From positions 1-25,600 of the forward strand of contig CAZUAH010000163.1 in assembly GCA_964617665.1 (NCBI GenBank): a stretch of 25,600 nt of DNA, given 5' to 3'. Each line of letters begins with the position of its first letter. Positions within the stretch are counted from its first letter, which is position 1. A program made the position numbers and the translations under genes. This DNA comes from JADHUC01 sp964617665. Its GTDB lineage: Bacteria > Planctomycetota > Planctomycetia > Pirellulales > Pirellulaceae. This document shows positions 1 to 8,304 of the stretch, one piece after another. The notes under the pieces are model-generated. The model did no database searches. It was not told where the DNA came from and saw only the letters and a program-made list of their open reading frames with translations.

Positions 1-180
1 CGTCGTCGTGCCGCGCGAATCGCGCTCCTCCCATTCCCGCCTTCCCCCCCCCCCGTTAGCCCCAATTAACGGCCGTCAGCCCCCCCCCGGGTAAAAATAC
101 CGCCCCCCCCCCAAGTACCCCGCCCCCCACCACCCCACACAACACCCCCGGCTCGGCCGGCCCCCCCCCCCCCCGCCCGA
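1..180. other. C-homopolymer low-complexity contig end, probable sequencing artefact
   Basis: The first ~180 bases are dominated by runs of 8-14 cytosines broken by short mixed stretches. No gene, promoter or repeat unit can be read in them. The composition changes abruptly near position 180 to ordinary coding-like sequence. Runs like these at a contig edge are typical of low-quality poly-G tails (seen here as poly-C) taken into an assembly, so the true upstream sequence is probably missing. Confidence 0.7.
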
Positions 181-249
181 AAACCAGCCTCGAAATGCCG
201 TCTGGCCTGTTCGGCGATATCCAGCATCTGGGACAAACCTCGGTTTCTC

Positions 250-2385
250 ATGGCGATACTGCAATTGGACGCCCTACCGCCGCGGACCACCAAAGGCACG
301 ATCGTCCGCCTGCTGATCCAAGTAGGCGGCATCGAACGACGGAAGATTGGCCTGGTCGAAATCCGGGGCAGAGGCTCGAAGGTAGAAGTCCCGGACGACT
401 GGGTCGACCGTTTGGTACAACGCCTGGACGGAACAAGTCTGGCGAATAGGCACATTCGAGCTTCTCACAGCAGCCGGGTGCTCGGCGGTGACGAGGACTA
501 CTTCCAACGACTGCTCCGTCTGCTGGAAATCGAGGCCGAGGCCGAAGCCAGGCAGACGGCCGAACGCATTCGCCGCATGTCCGGGGAGGATGCAGAACGC
601 CGCGGCGAGAGCCTGGTGAATCTGGTGATCCGTGATCGCTTTGCAGGGCTAGGCGGCCGCACGCTTGTTGTTCTGACGAAGCGAAACGAACTTCAGAAGT
701 TGCCGTGGACCCGCTTGAATATTGGTTCGCCGGTTCTACTGACGGCGGAAGATACGCGCGAGGATCTCGGCTTGCGAGGTGTGGTGAGTGAACGCGATGC
801 GAGCAACATCGAGTTGGCATTTGCCGGAACGTGGTACCCGGAAGATGAAGGAAACACGTATCGAGTCGATCTGTCGGGTGACGAGGTCGCTCGCGAGCGA
901 CAACGAGCCGCACTGGAACGAGCCAGCGGGGCGCGAGCCGATCGGCTGGCCGAATTGCGGCAAGTGCTGTTGGGAGAAAAGCCTCCGGAGTTCCGAGATA
1001 TCGACCCGCCGTCATCGGCCGTGTCGATACTGAATGCGTCCCAACAGGAAGCGATCGCATTCGCCTTGTCGGCCGCCGATGTTGCCATAATCCATGGACC
1101 GCCCGGGACCGGCAAGACCACGACCGTTGTGGAGTTGATTCGGCAGGCCGTTCGCGGCGGCGAGCGAGTCCTTGCCTGTGCCCCCAGTAATCTGGCGGTG
1201 GATAACCTGTTCGAACGCTTGTTGGCCGCAGGCGAAAGGGCGATTCGTCTGGGCCATCCCGCACGCGTTCAACCGGGCTTGCGCGAACACACATTGGATC
1301 TGATGGTTGACTCGCATCGGGACATCCGCCTCGCCCGCAAGCTGATCCGCGAGGCCGAAGCCCTGCGTGACAAAGCCGGACGCTTCACGCGTGCAAAACC
1401 GGCACCCGGCGCTCGGCGCGAAATGCGCGACGAAGCGAAGCGGCTTGTCCAGGATGCCCGCCGGCTGGAAATGCAGGTCGTCCAGCAGATCCTGGATTCG
1501 GCCACGGTTTTGTGCTCGACAACAACCGGCCTGGACAGCGGGATCCTGGGACAACGCCGGTTCGATCTGGCCGTCATTGACGAAGCCTGTCAGAGCACCG
1601 AACCGGGAGGTTGGATTCCGTTGCTGCGCAGCGACCGTCTGATTTTGGCCGGCGACCACTGCCAATTGCCGCCCACGGTCGTTTCGCAGCAGGCCGCCAA
1701 CGAAGGTCTTAATATCAGCTTGCTGGAACGGCTGATCGAGCACCACGGGGACGGTATCGCTCGTCGGCTGGCTATCCAGTATCGTATGCACGAGGCGATT
1801 ATGGACTTTTCCTCGGCCGAGTTCTATGAAGGAACGCTCGCCGCCGATTCGGCCGTCGTCGGCCATCGGCTGTGCGATCTTCCGAACGTTTCATCCAGCC
1901 AACTAACGGACGAACCAATACTGTTTATCGATACGGCCGGAGCCGGCTACGACGAGCAGACAGAGCGGGACGGCGAAAGCCGGTTGAACCCGCGCGAAGC
2001 CGAAGTAGTCGCTACCAAAGTCGGGGCTTTGATCGAAGCTGGCGTGTCGCCGTACGAAATCGCCGTGATCGCGCCGTATGCGGCCCAGGTTCGCCTGCTG
2101 CGAGATCGGCTGCTGGACGAACACGCAAACCTGGAGGTCGATACGGTAGATGGCTTCCAAGGGCGAGAAAAGGAAGCCGTGATCATCTCGCTCGTGCGCA
2201 GCAACTCCCGCGGCGAGATTGGCTTTCTGGACGACGTGCGTCGCATGAACGTCGCCTTGACCCGCGCCCGCCGCAAGCTGGTGGTGATCGGCGACAGTGC
2301 CACGATTGGCGGGCACCCATTTTACGCTCGGTTGCTGGAGTACTTCGAGCTTCTTGAAGTGTATCATGCGGTGTGGGAAGAGTAG
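250..2385 (+). CDS. SF1 DNA/RNA helicase, IGHMBP2/UPF1-like, with N-terminal DbpA-like RNA-binding segment
   Basis: A 711-residue superfamily 1 helicase that should unwind or translocate on nucleic acid using ATP in the cytoplasm. All core motifs are visible: Walker A GPPGTGKTT (residues 283-291), motif II DEACQ (444-448), motif III GDHCQLPP (~468), QYRMH, VDTVDGFQGREKEAV and NVALTRARRK near the C-terminus. This motif set is that of the UPF1/SMUBP2 (IGHMBP2) group. Residues ~12-75 (ERRKIGLVEIRGRGSKVEVP, followed by an LNGT-like LDGTSLANR) resemble the DbpA RNA-binding domain, which points to an RNA substrate. The coiled segment YFQRLLRLLEIEAEAEARQ at ~90 is usual for the family. The start is uncertain: no clear ribosome binding site precedes ATG 250, and the sequence upstream is contig-end noise, so the N-terminus may be incomplete. 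The gene ends 40 bases before the serine hydrolase. Confidence 0.9.
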   Translation: MAILQLDALPPRTTKGTIVRLLIQVGGIERRKIGLVEIRGRGSKVEVPDDWVDRLVQRLDGTSLANRHIRASHSSRVLGGDEDYFQRLLRLLEIEAEAEARQTAERIRRMSGEDAERRGESLVNLVIRDRFAGLGGRTLVVLTKRNELQKLPWTRLNIGSPVLLTAEDTREDLGLRGVVSERDASNIELAFAGTWYPEDEGNTYRVDLSGDEVARERQRAALERASGARADRLAELRQVLLGEKPPEFRDIDPPSSAVSILNASQQEAIAFALSAADVAIIHGPPGTGKTTTVVELIRQAVRGGERVLACAPSNLAVDNLFERLLAAGERAIRLGHPARVQPGLREHTLDLMVDSHRDIRLARKLIREAEALRDKAGRFTRAKPAPGARREMRDEAKRLVQDARRLEMQVVQQILDSATVLCSTTTGLDSGILGQRRFDLAVIDEACQSTEPGGWIPLLRSDRLILAGDHCQLPPTVVSQQAANEGLNISLLERLIEHHGDGIARRLAIQYRMHEAIMDFSSAEFYEGTLAADSAVVGHRLCDLPNVSSSQLTDEPILFIDTAGAGYDEQTERDGESRLNPREAEVVATKVGALIEAGVSPYEIAVIAPYAAQVRLLRDRLLDEHANLEVDTVDGFQGREKEAVIISLVRSNSRGEIGFLDDVRRMNVALTRARRKLVVIGDSATIGGHPFYARLLEYFELLEVYHAVWEE

Positions 2386-2424
2386 ACCGAACCGCGCAGC
2401 AGTAATCATCAAAGAGGAGTTATC

Positions 2425-3591
2425 ATGGAAGCGTCAATCAACATGCGAATCGTAGCGAGCCTCCTAATTCTGACCGTCGTAGCTCCCAGCCGGCTCTTCG
2501 CGGCGGACACGACCGTTTCAGCCCGCATCTCCGAACGGATGCAGGCGGCCGTCAAGGAAAAACAGATTGCCGGCGCAGTAACTCTGGTCGCGGTGCGCGG
2601 GCAAGTGGTGCACCTCGAAGCAGTCGGCCACGCCGCCGTGGAAGACGGCAGAACGATGACCACGGATTCGATCTTTGCCATCGCGTCGATGACCAAGCCT
2701 ATCACTGCAACAGCCGTAATGATCTTGCAGGACGAAGGCAAGTTGTCGGTAGACGATCCTGTCTCGAAGTACCTTCCGGAGTTTCAGGACGTGTCATTGG
2801 CAAACGGACCGCCAGCCAAACCGATAACGATCCGTCACCTGATGACGCACACATCCGGAATCGGGGGAAGTCAGCGTGCCGAAGAATCCCTGAAAGCAAC
2901 CGTGGAACTCCTGTCAAAGCAACCGCTACGCTTCGAGCCCGGATCGAAATGGCAGTACAGCCCGGGGCTCAACGTATGCGGGCGAATCATCGAGGTCGTC
3001 TCCGGTCAGTCGTACGAAGAGTTCCTGACGTGTCGAATCTTCGAGCCCCTGAAGATGGTCGACTCCTCATTCGCCCCCACATCCGAACAGCGCAAACGGC
3101 TCGCCTTGCTGTACAAACCCGGTGCCGACAAACGCTCCATCGAGCTTGCGTCACATTGGCTCGTTGACGATGCCGAGCAGCGGGCGCCGAATCCGTCCGG
3201 AGGCTTGTTCTCAACCGCCTCAGACATGGCCAAGTTCTACCAGATGATCCTGAACGGCGGCGAAATGGGCGGGCGACGAATCGTATCAGAAGCTGCCGTC
3301 AAGCAGATGACGCAGTTACAGACCGGCGACCTGACAACCGGTTTCACACCCGGCAACGGCTGGGGCCTGGGCTGGTGCATCGTCCGCGAACCACAGGGCG
3401 TCAGCGAAATGCTGTCACCCGGCACGTACGGTCACGGCGGCGCCTTCGGCACCCAGGGCTGGGTTGATCCACGCCGCCAAATGATTTTCGTCCTCATGAT
3501 CCAACGCACCGGCTTCGGCAACAGCGACGCATCGGACATTCGCAAGGGTTTTCAGGGGATCGCCGTGAAGGGGTCTTGCGCCGCCGATTGA
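2425..3591 (+). CDS. Secreted serine hydrolase, beta-lactamase class C / CubicO family
   Basis: A 388-residue protein of the penicillin-binding/esterase superfamily. Family members cleave esters, D-amino-acid peptides or beta-lactams through an active-site serine, so the substrate cannot be assigned. The N-terminus has a hydrophobic signal peptide (residues ~8-27, ending LFAAD), which predicts export. The catalytic SxxK motif is S88-M-T-K91, the LMTHTSGI motif typical of the family follows, the second motif tyrosine is Y178 in QYSPGLN (YSP where many relatives have YSN), and the third motif is H337-G-G. The start is set by GAGGAG about 7 bases before ATG 2425; an internal ATG at residue 7 is possible. 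It stands alone between the helicase and a convergent gene, with a palindrome in the 3' gap. Confidence 0.9.
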   Translation: MEASINMRIVASLLILTVVAPSRLFAADTTVSARISERMQAAVKEKQIAGAVTLVAVRGQVVHLEAVGHAAVEDGRTMTTDSIFAIASMTKPITATAVMILQDEGKLSVDDPVSKYLPEFQDVSLANGPPAKPITIRHLMTHTSGIGGSQRAEESLKATVELLSKQPLRFEPGSKWQYSPGLNVCGRIIEVVSGQSYEEFLTCRIFEPLKMVDSSFAPTSEQRKRLALLYKPGADKRSIELASHWLVDDAEQRAPNPSGGLFSTASDMAKFYQMILNGGEMGGRRIVSEAAVKQMTQLQTGDLTTGFTPGNGWGLGWCIVREPQGVSEMLSPGTYGHGGAFGTQGWVDPRRQMIFVLMIQRTGFGNSDASDIRKGFQGIAVKGSCAAD

Positions 3592-3628
3592 CGTAGGGGG
3601 TGAGGATTGCTGCCGAAACGACGTCATC

Positions 3629-3684
3629 GTTTAACCGCCGGGCCGACGGCCCGCGCGCCCAGCCCGTTGGGATCGGGGTTAAAC
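3629..3684. repeat. Palindromic intergenic element between convergent genes
   Basis: Outer arms GTTTAACC (3629-3636) and GGTTAAAC (3677-3684) are perfect inverted repeats. Inside lies a tight GC hairpin, CGGGCCG-A-CGGCCCG (3639-3653). The element occupies the gap between two convergent genes and could act as a bidirectional transcription stop. There is no T-tract typical of an intrinsic terminator, so a dispersed REP-like repeat is an equal possibility. Confidence 0.65.
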
Positions 3685-3714
3685 AAAAATCGCTTGGTTC
3701 CGCAAATGCCGTCT

Positions 3715-5646
3715 CTATTCTGGCGGATGACGTTCTATCTGCCATTCCCGAATGGTGTCCACAATCGCTTCTTCCCAGCAGTCCGGATAGATGAGGTTGG
3801 CCAACTCGTGATAGGAACTGCCGTCGCTGGTTGGGTTGTCGAGCATCGCACGGAACTGCGTTCGCATTCGGTCGAGGCACTGATCGTACGTTTCCCCGTG
3901 AATGCCGGCCCACGTGGTCAGTTTGATGTTGCCATCGGCTAGCAGACGCCAATGGTCCAGGTTGGCGTTCGCGCCCGCCATGATCGATAACTCGTCAACG
4001 ATCCTCTCACGGACGATCGTTTCGGCGTCCACGTACATCCAGTTGGCCCGTACCGGGTCGGCAACCGACGTCGAGGTGATCATCACCAGCCGCTTCCCGG
4101 AGCCGGCGGTCAGCTTCTTGGCCTCGCGGAGGAAGTCGGTGAAGAAGTCGGCCTTCAATTGGACAAAGCGAAGCTCGTCAAGACTGTCAGCCTCGACGAT
4201 CCGGGGATCCTTGCCGTATCGGCGGATGTACTCCTGGACAACCGGCTCGTTGAATCCATAGCCGCGTGCTCCCTCGTTGCCGCCGCCCGATCTTCGTCCC
4301 GGCCACGGTGAGTGGGAACGAGGCGAGAACTTGACGCCGTCGACGTCGTACTCGAGCAGTTCCCGCACTTGGTCAAGCCGGTATTTGCGCACCGCCGGGT
4401 ACGCGTAGCAGGGCACTCCGGGAACATGCTTCGTGCCGTCCTTACTGACCCACGTGTACTCCAGATGCTGTTGAAAGAACTCGGTTTCCGGGGCGTAGTA
4501 CATGCTGTCGAACACAGTGACCCAGGCGTAGACCTCCATGCCGTGTTTGTGTGCGTATTTGGCGCAACAGGCCAACGGATCAACCTTGCGCATCACCATG
4601 CCCATGCGGCGGTGCAGCGACGGGATGTTCGCGCAGCAGCCGTCCAGGCCTTCGGTCGTGTACTTTTCGAAAACGTTCTCATAGGCCGGTGCCATCGCCT
4701 TCGTGTGATAGCACACCGCCCCGCACACGGACACACGAAAGTAGACTCGGTCGACGCCATAGTGCGCGCACATCGCCATCAATCTTTCCATTTCGCCATC
4801 GCAGTCGCGCATGTCCCAGGCGTCGGTACCGATACAGATATCGAAGAAATCTAGATTGATCGTGAACTCCTTGCCCGTCAGTTCGCCCACCGACTTACCA
4901 AGGATTCGCGGAGCCTTCGGCAGGGGTTTGTCATGCGCGACCGCGGACGTCACGACGGGACCGGGCTTGAGTCGCGCGACGGGTTCGATCTGCAAGTCGT
5001 CCATGGAACCGCGCATCCAGGAATGCCCCTGGTCGCTTCCCACCCAGAAGACATCACCCAACTTCTCCGGGAATTGTGTGCCCGTTGCTTCCGCTACCTT
5101 CTGGCCGTCTATGAAGAACTGGGCGAGCTGTTGCGATTTGTCGGCCGTGCATTGGATGTGGTGCCAAGTGCCGGCCTTCCACTCGATCGGCGCCGTAGCC
5201 ATGGCAAACCAATCGCCGCCGAAGTTCACGCCTTTGGCACGCCCTTGATTGTCGCTGAAGAAGAACACGAAGTAGTTGGTGCCAGCCCGCTTTAGGATCC
5301 CAAACCGGTTCTTCATGTCGGCTGTCTCGTGCCAGAAGTAGACCAGCCGCCGGTAGAAGTAATCCCGAAGCGGCTTCTCATGCCGCACCCAAAACGAGAT
5401 CGTAAAGGCGTCCGTGTTGAAGCCGTCCGTAGGATACGCAAGCACTCCAGGCCGTTCGATTGTCACAGCCTGACCCTCGCGCCCATCGGCGAACCGCAAG
5501 CTGTCCGCCTTCGCCGCACTGGCACCCGATTTGCCCGTCAAGTCGCCATCGAAGCGAAAATGCATCGCCTTGTCCGCGCCTGGCGCGCGAGAGACGAAGA
5601 TGATTGACACGGCCAACAGGACCATGTGGTAAATCGTTGGTCTCAT
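3715..5646 (-). CDS. Secreted LamG-domain protein with C-terminal glycoside-hydrolase-like TIM barrel
   Basis: A 643-residue exported protein (signal peptide residues ~5-23, ending SRAPGAD). Residues ~26-225 form a concanavalin/LamG-type jelly roll: AMHFRFDGDLTGKSG, TISFWVRHE, WHHIQCTADKSQQLAQFFIDG and a closing MDDLQI strand. This is a carbohydrate- or surface-binding module. Residues ~260-640 look like a family-10-like glycosyl-hydrolase barrel (GHL10/DUF4434 type): RVYFRVSVCG, HGMEVYAWVTVFDS, YDVDGVKFSPRSHSPW, LVMITSTS and ANLDHWRLLADGNIKL are successive beta-strand/loop elements. I infer a polysaccharide-acting enzyme; catalytic acids are not assignable by eye. The SD GAGGGG lies just before the ATG and touches the stop codon of the gene upstream (10-base gap), so the two are very likely one operon. 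Confidence 0.8.
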   Translation of the reverse strand: MRPTIYHMVLLAVSIIFVSRAPGADKAMHFRFDGDLTGKSGASAAKADSLRFADGREGQAVTIERPGVLAYPTDGFNTDAFTISFWVRHEKPLRDYFYRRLVYFWHETADMKNRFGILKRAGTNYFVFFFSDNQGRAKGVNFGGDWFAMATAPIEWKAGTWHHIQCTADKSQQLAQFFIDGQKVAEATGTQFPEKLGDVFWVGSDQGHSWMRGSMDDLQIEPVARLKPGPVVTSAVAHDKPLPKAPRILGKSVGELTGKEFTINLDFFDICIGTDAWDMRDCDGEMERLMAMCAHYGVDRVYFRVSVCGAVCYHTKAMAPAYENVFEKYTTEGLDGCCANIPSLHRRMGMVMRKVDPLACCAKYAHKHGMEVYAWVTVFDSMYYAPETEFFQQHLEYTWVSKDGTKHVPGVPCYAYPAVRKYRLDQVRELLEYDVDGVKFSPRSHSPWPGRRSGGGNEGARGYGFNEPVVQEYIRRYGKDPRIVEADSLDELRFVQLKADFFTDFLREAKKLTAGSGKRLVMITSTSVADPVRANWMYVDAETIVRERIVDELSIMAGANANLDHWRLLADGNIKLTTWAGIHGETYDQCLDRMRTQFRAMLDNPTSDGSSYHELANLIYPDCWEEAIVDTIREWQIERHPPE

Positions 5647-5656
5647 GTCGCCCCTC

Positions 5657-7018
5657 TTAGTCCTCCTTTGTCATGAAAACGCGAAAGACCCAAGTGTGGT
5701 TTGCGTAGTCGTAGCTCCGACTCCAGGCCTGCCCGCGCGCGTTAGCGCCGTCCTTCACGATTCGCCACACGAAGTTTCCTTCCACATGCCGGGCCGCGGG
5801 CAGGCGGATCCAGTACATCTTTCCTTTTCTTAACGTCACAGGGGAATCGAAATACGCGTTTCCCCAGCGGTAAGTCGGCTCGTGGCCAAATTCGGTGGCG
5901 GGGATTTGCGTCTTGGCTAGCACAGACTCGCCGGGCTTGCCGTTATCGTCGCTGCGAATCTCCACTTGCAGCGACGGAGGCAGTGGGCCTGAGCAACCTC
6001 GGATCGCCGCGTAGAGCTGAACAAGAGGACATTCACCATCTCGCGAAGGCACGAAGCTCTGCGCAACACCATGCACAGTCGCTTGGTCATTGCAGTCTTT
6101 CTCGGAAATTCCCTGGTCCACGATCAGCGTCCCCCGCTGGATGGCCTCTTCCAAGGCCTGCTGCCGGGCCATGGCCTGCTTGCGGCGTTCGACGGCCTGG
6201 GGGACAACTCGGACGGCCAGCGCGGTCGGGAAACCGTTGAGCCAGAGGCAATCGCACGTTGGGTTATCCACAGCGGCCAGGACCGCCCGCTCCAATAATC
6301 CGCCTCGCTGTCGCTCCTCGGACGAACTTCCGTCCAGGTAGATGCCCGCTGCAAGAGGCGCTTCTCGCAGAAGTCGCAACCGGTGGAAATTCATCCTCTC
6401 AGCCCCCGCCAAGCAGACGCAATCCAGCGTGCCGTCGCGCACCAAGTCCTTCACTGGCAGAAATCGGTCGCGGGCAGTTTCGGGATCAATCTCCGACGCG
6501 GCGACGCCGACCGCCAGTTTTTGGTTTTTCGAGAGTGTAGCTTTGACCTGACGGATCAACTGGCCGAGTTGTTCGCCACGCTTCTTGATTTCCATTTGGG
6601 CCGCCAAATCTCCCAGCTCGGCAGGTTCGCCTTGCGGCATTGGAAAGAGGAGGGCGATCCCCGCAACCTGCTCGGCGTCGAGACGATCCATTAGGCGCGA
6701 TGCCGTTTCCCAACGCTGGGTGATGCCAAGCCAAAACTCAAGTCCTCGTTGTCTGCTCAGATCGGACGCTTGGCGGATCGACTTCATCACCTCATCAGAA
6801 ACGTCGCCGACTACAAGCAGTACACCTGTGACACCGTGAGTCGCGGCGTCGGCGATACTCTCCTCAAGCGATGTCCCGTCCGCCCCGTTGACAGCCACCA
6901 CAAAACCACGGCCGCCGATATCCGCCCACGCCGGTCGGTCGGACAACAACCATATGGCAACGCTTATGCTCAGAATCAGCAAAAGTCTCCCACGGCGGTC
7001 GTGCAAATCACAGATCAT
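5657..7018 (-). CDS. Secreted TIM-barrel-like protein with C-terminal jelly-roll (choice-of-anchor-R-like) module
   Basis: A 453-residue protein from the chosen ATG at 7018; the open frame runs further up to 7126. ATG 7018 is preferred because it places a hydrophobic signal peptide (LLLILSISVAIWLL, ending PAWAD) near the N-terminus. Residues ~30-290 alternate hydrophobic strands and helices (GVTGVLLVVGD, GLEFWLGITQRWE, AGIALLFPMP, KLAVGVAAS, LDCVCLAG, AAGIYLDGSS, CDCLWLNG) in the order expected of a TIM barrel, as in non-canonical glycosidases. Residues ~305-453 look like a beta-sandwich: AQSFVPSRDGECPLVQLYAA, IRSDDNGKPGESVLAKTQIP, then a strand ending in KMYWIRLPAA. No exact family is recognised. 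It is the first gene of the minus-strand pair and is divergent from the esterase operon. Confidence 0.7.
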   Translation of the reverse strand: MICDLHDRRGRLLLILSISVAIWLLSDRPAWADIGGRGFVVAVNGADGTSLEESIADAATHGVTGVLLVVGDVSDEVMKSIRQASDLSRQRGLEFWLGITQRWETASRLMDRLDAEQVAGIALLFPMPQGEPAELGDLAAQMEIKKRGEQLGQLIRQVKATLSKNQKLAVGVAASEIDPETARDRFLPVKDLVRDGTLDCVCLAGAERMNFHRLRLLREAPLAAGIYLDGSSSEERQRGGLLERAVLAAVDNPTCDCLWLNGFPTALAVRVVPQAVERRKQAMARQQALEEAIQRGTLIVDQGISEKDCNDQATVHGVAQSFVPSRDGECPLVQLYAAIRGCSGPLPPSLQVEIRSDDNGKPGESVLAKTQIPATEFGHEPTYRWGNAYFDSPVTLRKGKMYWIRLPAARHVEGNFVWRIVKDGANARGQAWSRSYDYANHTWVFRVFMTKED

Positions 7019-7143
7019 TGTTTCGTCCGCGATCCTGCCTGTTAGAATACGCAACAGGCCAAATGGGTATTTTCTTGGCAGCGACTCGTTCGCATTGTTT
7101 CTTGCATGATAGTCTGTCACCATCAATCATACGAGGCAATCCA
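7019..7143. promoter_or_regulatory. Divergent intergenic region of the carbohydrate locus
   Basis: This 125-base gap separates the start codons of the minus-strand pair and the plus-strand four-gene operon, so promoters for both must lie here or overlap the coding ends. A TAGAAT hexamer at 7043-7048 is a possible plus-strand -10, but no convincing -35 accompanies it. GAGG at 7133-7136 is the ribosome binding site of the esterase gene. No clear operator palindrome was found. Confidence 0.35.
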
Positions 7144-8280
7144 ATGTGCCGAAAGTCTTTGATTCTCGCGTTGTTTGGGCTGCTTGTCGGGTCTAGTGTC
7201 TGCAACGCGCAATCTGATGAAACACCTGATCTGTTTCAAGTACCGGTCGTCAAGTCATCATGGGACGATTTGACCGAAGGGATCAAGACGCAGGAGGACT
7301 GGCGCAAACGGCGAGAACTCCTAAGGAAACGGTATCTCGAACTGATCCGCGACGAGCACAAGCCCGAGAAAAGGCCGCCGCTGGAGCTGAAGGTACACGA
7401 AACGGCTGTGGTCGACGAAACGTATACACGTAAGCTGATCAGCTACAACGTCGAAGCAGACGATCGGGCCTTCGCGTATCTCGGCATACCTCTGGAACTC
7501 GACGGAAGGGCACCCGCCGTCGTCGCGCTGCATGGAACTTATGCTAAGGGCAAGCAGCGTGCTGCGGGTCTCGTCGACAATCCGGACAAAGCGTATCTGG
7601 ACCACCTCTGCCGTCGAGGTTACGTCGTCATCGCTCCCGAGCATTTCGTTTCGGGACACCGAATCCCGCCTGAAGGGCCTTATGAAACGGGGCGCTTCTA
7701 CGAGAAGCATCCCGAGTGGACAGCCGTCGGCAAATTCACCTACGAGCACTCGATCGCCATCGACGTTCTCCAGACGCTGGAAGAGGTCGATGCCGATCAC
7801 ATCGGAGCTTTGGGGCATTCGCTGGGTGGCCACGGGACGATCTTCCTGGCTGCGTACGACGAGCGAATCAAAGCAGCAGCCTGCAATTGCGGTGCATCTT
7901 TCTTCCGTCACAACCCGCGAGTCGAAGCGTGGGCACGCGACCACTGGTACATTTACATCAAACACATCCGCCAAGGACTGCTTGAACACAGGCTGCCACC
8001 CATCGACTTCCACGAGATCATCTCGCTGATTGCGCCGCGTGCATTTCTCGATTTGTCCGGCCTGAACGACGGCATTCCAGGCACTCAACGACAACGCATA
8101 CCGATGTTGATGCGCGTCATGGACGTATACGAATTGGAGAAGGCGCCGCAGAATTTCGCTTTCTACGTCCATGGCCGACGCCATTCAGTCGCGCACGAAT
8201 CGCGTCAATTGATGTACGGTTGGATGGACGCGCATCTGAAGCCAAACGAAGCGACCGAAACGCATCTGGTGACTGAGTAA
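7144..8280 (+). CDS. Secreted alpha/beta hydrolase, dienelactone-hydrolase/acetyl-xylan-esterase type
   Basis: A 378-residue exported esterase (signal peptide MCRKSLILALFGLLVGSSVC, then NAQ). The nucleophile elbow is G-H-S226-L-G-G; the likely acid is D309 in LSGLNDGIPG and the likely base H347 in HGRRHSVAHES. HGTYAKGKQRAAGL after the first strands would contribute the oxyanion loop. The fold resembles secreted acetyl-xylan esterase and dienelactone hydrolase-like enzymes that remove acyl groups from polysaccharides. The open frame extends to 7018, but ATG 7144 is chosen because it gives the signal peptide and has GAGG seven bases upstream. It is the first of four tightly spaced genes (gaps of 24, 6 and 13 bases), an operon for carbohydrate processing. 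The specific substrate is unknown. Confidence 0.85.
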   Translation: MCRKSLILALFGLLVGSSVCNAQSDETPDLFQVPVVKSSWDDLTEGIKTQEDWRKRRELLRKRYLELIRDEHKPEKRPPLELKVHETAVVDETYTRKLISYNVEADDRAFAYLGIPLELDGRAPAVVALHGTYAKGKQRAAGLVDNPDKAYLDHLCRRGYVVIAPEHFVSGHRIPPEGPYETGRFYEKHPEWTAVGKFTYEHSIAIDVLQTLEEVDADHIGALGHSLGGHGTIFLAAYDERIKAAACNCGASFFRHNPRVEAWARDHWYIYIKHIRQGLLEHRLPPIDFHEIISLIAPRAFLDLSGLNDGIPGTQRQRIPMLMRVMDVYELEKAPQNFAFYVHGRRHSVAHESRQLMYGWMDAHLKPNEATETHLVTE

Positions 8281-8304
8281 TGGGCCGTCTGGAGAGATAA
8301 AACG

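Noticed and set aside
181..251. Minus-strand frame reading MRNRGLSQMLDIAEQARRHF, possibly a divergent partial gene
   Set aside because: It looks protein-like, but it runs straight into poly-C noise, has no ribosome binding site and its start overlaps the helicase ATG. Too little reliable sequence to support a gene.
1012..1866. 284-codon minus-strand frame inside the helicase gene
   Set aside because: Antisense shadow of a strongly conserved helicase; no domain or ribosome binding site.
7321..8184. 287-codon minus-strand frame in the esterase gene
   Set aside because: The opposite strand encodes a complete alpha/beta hydrolase with signal peptide and catalytic motifs.
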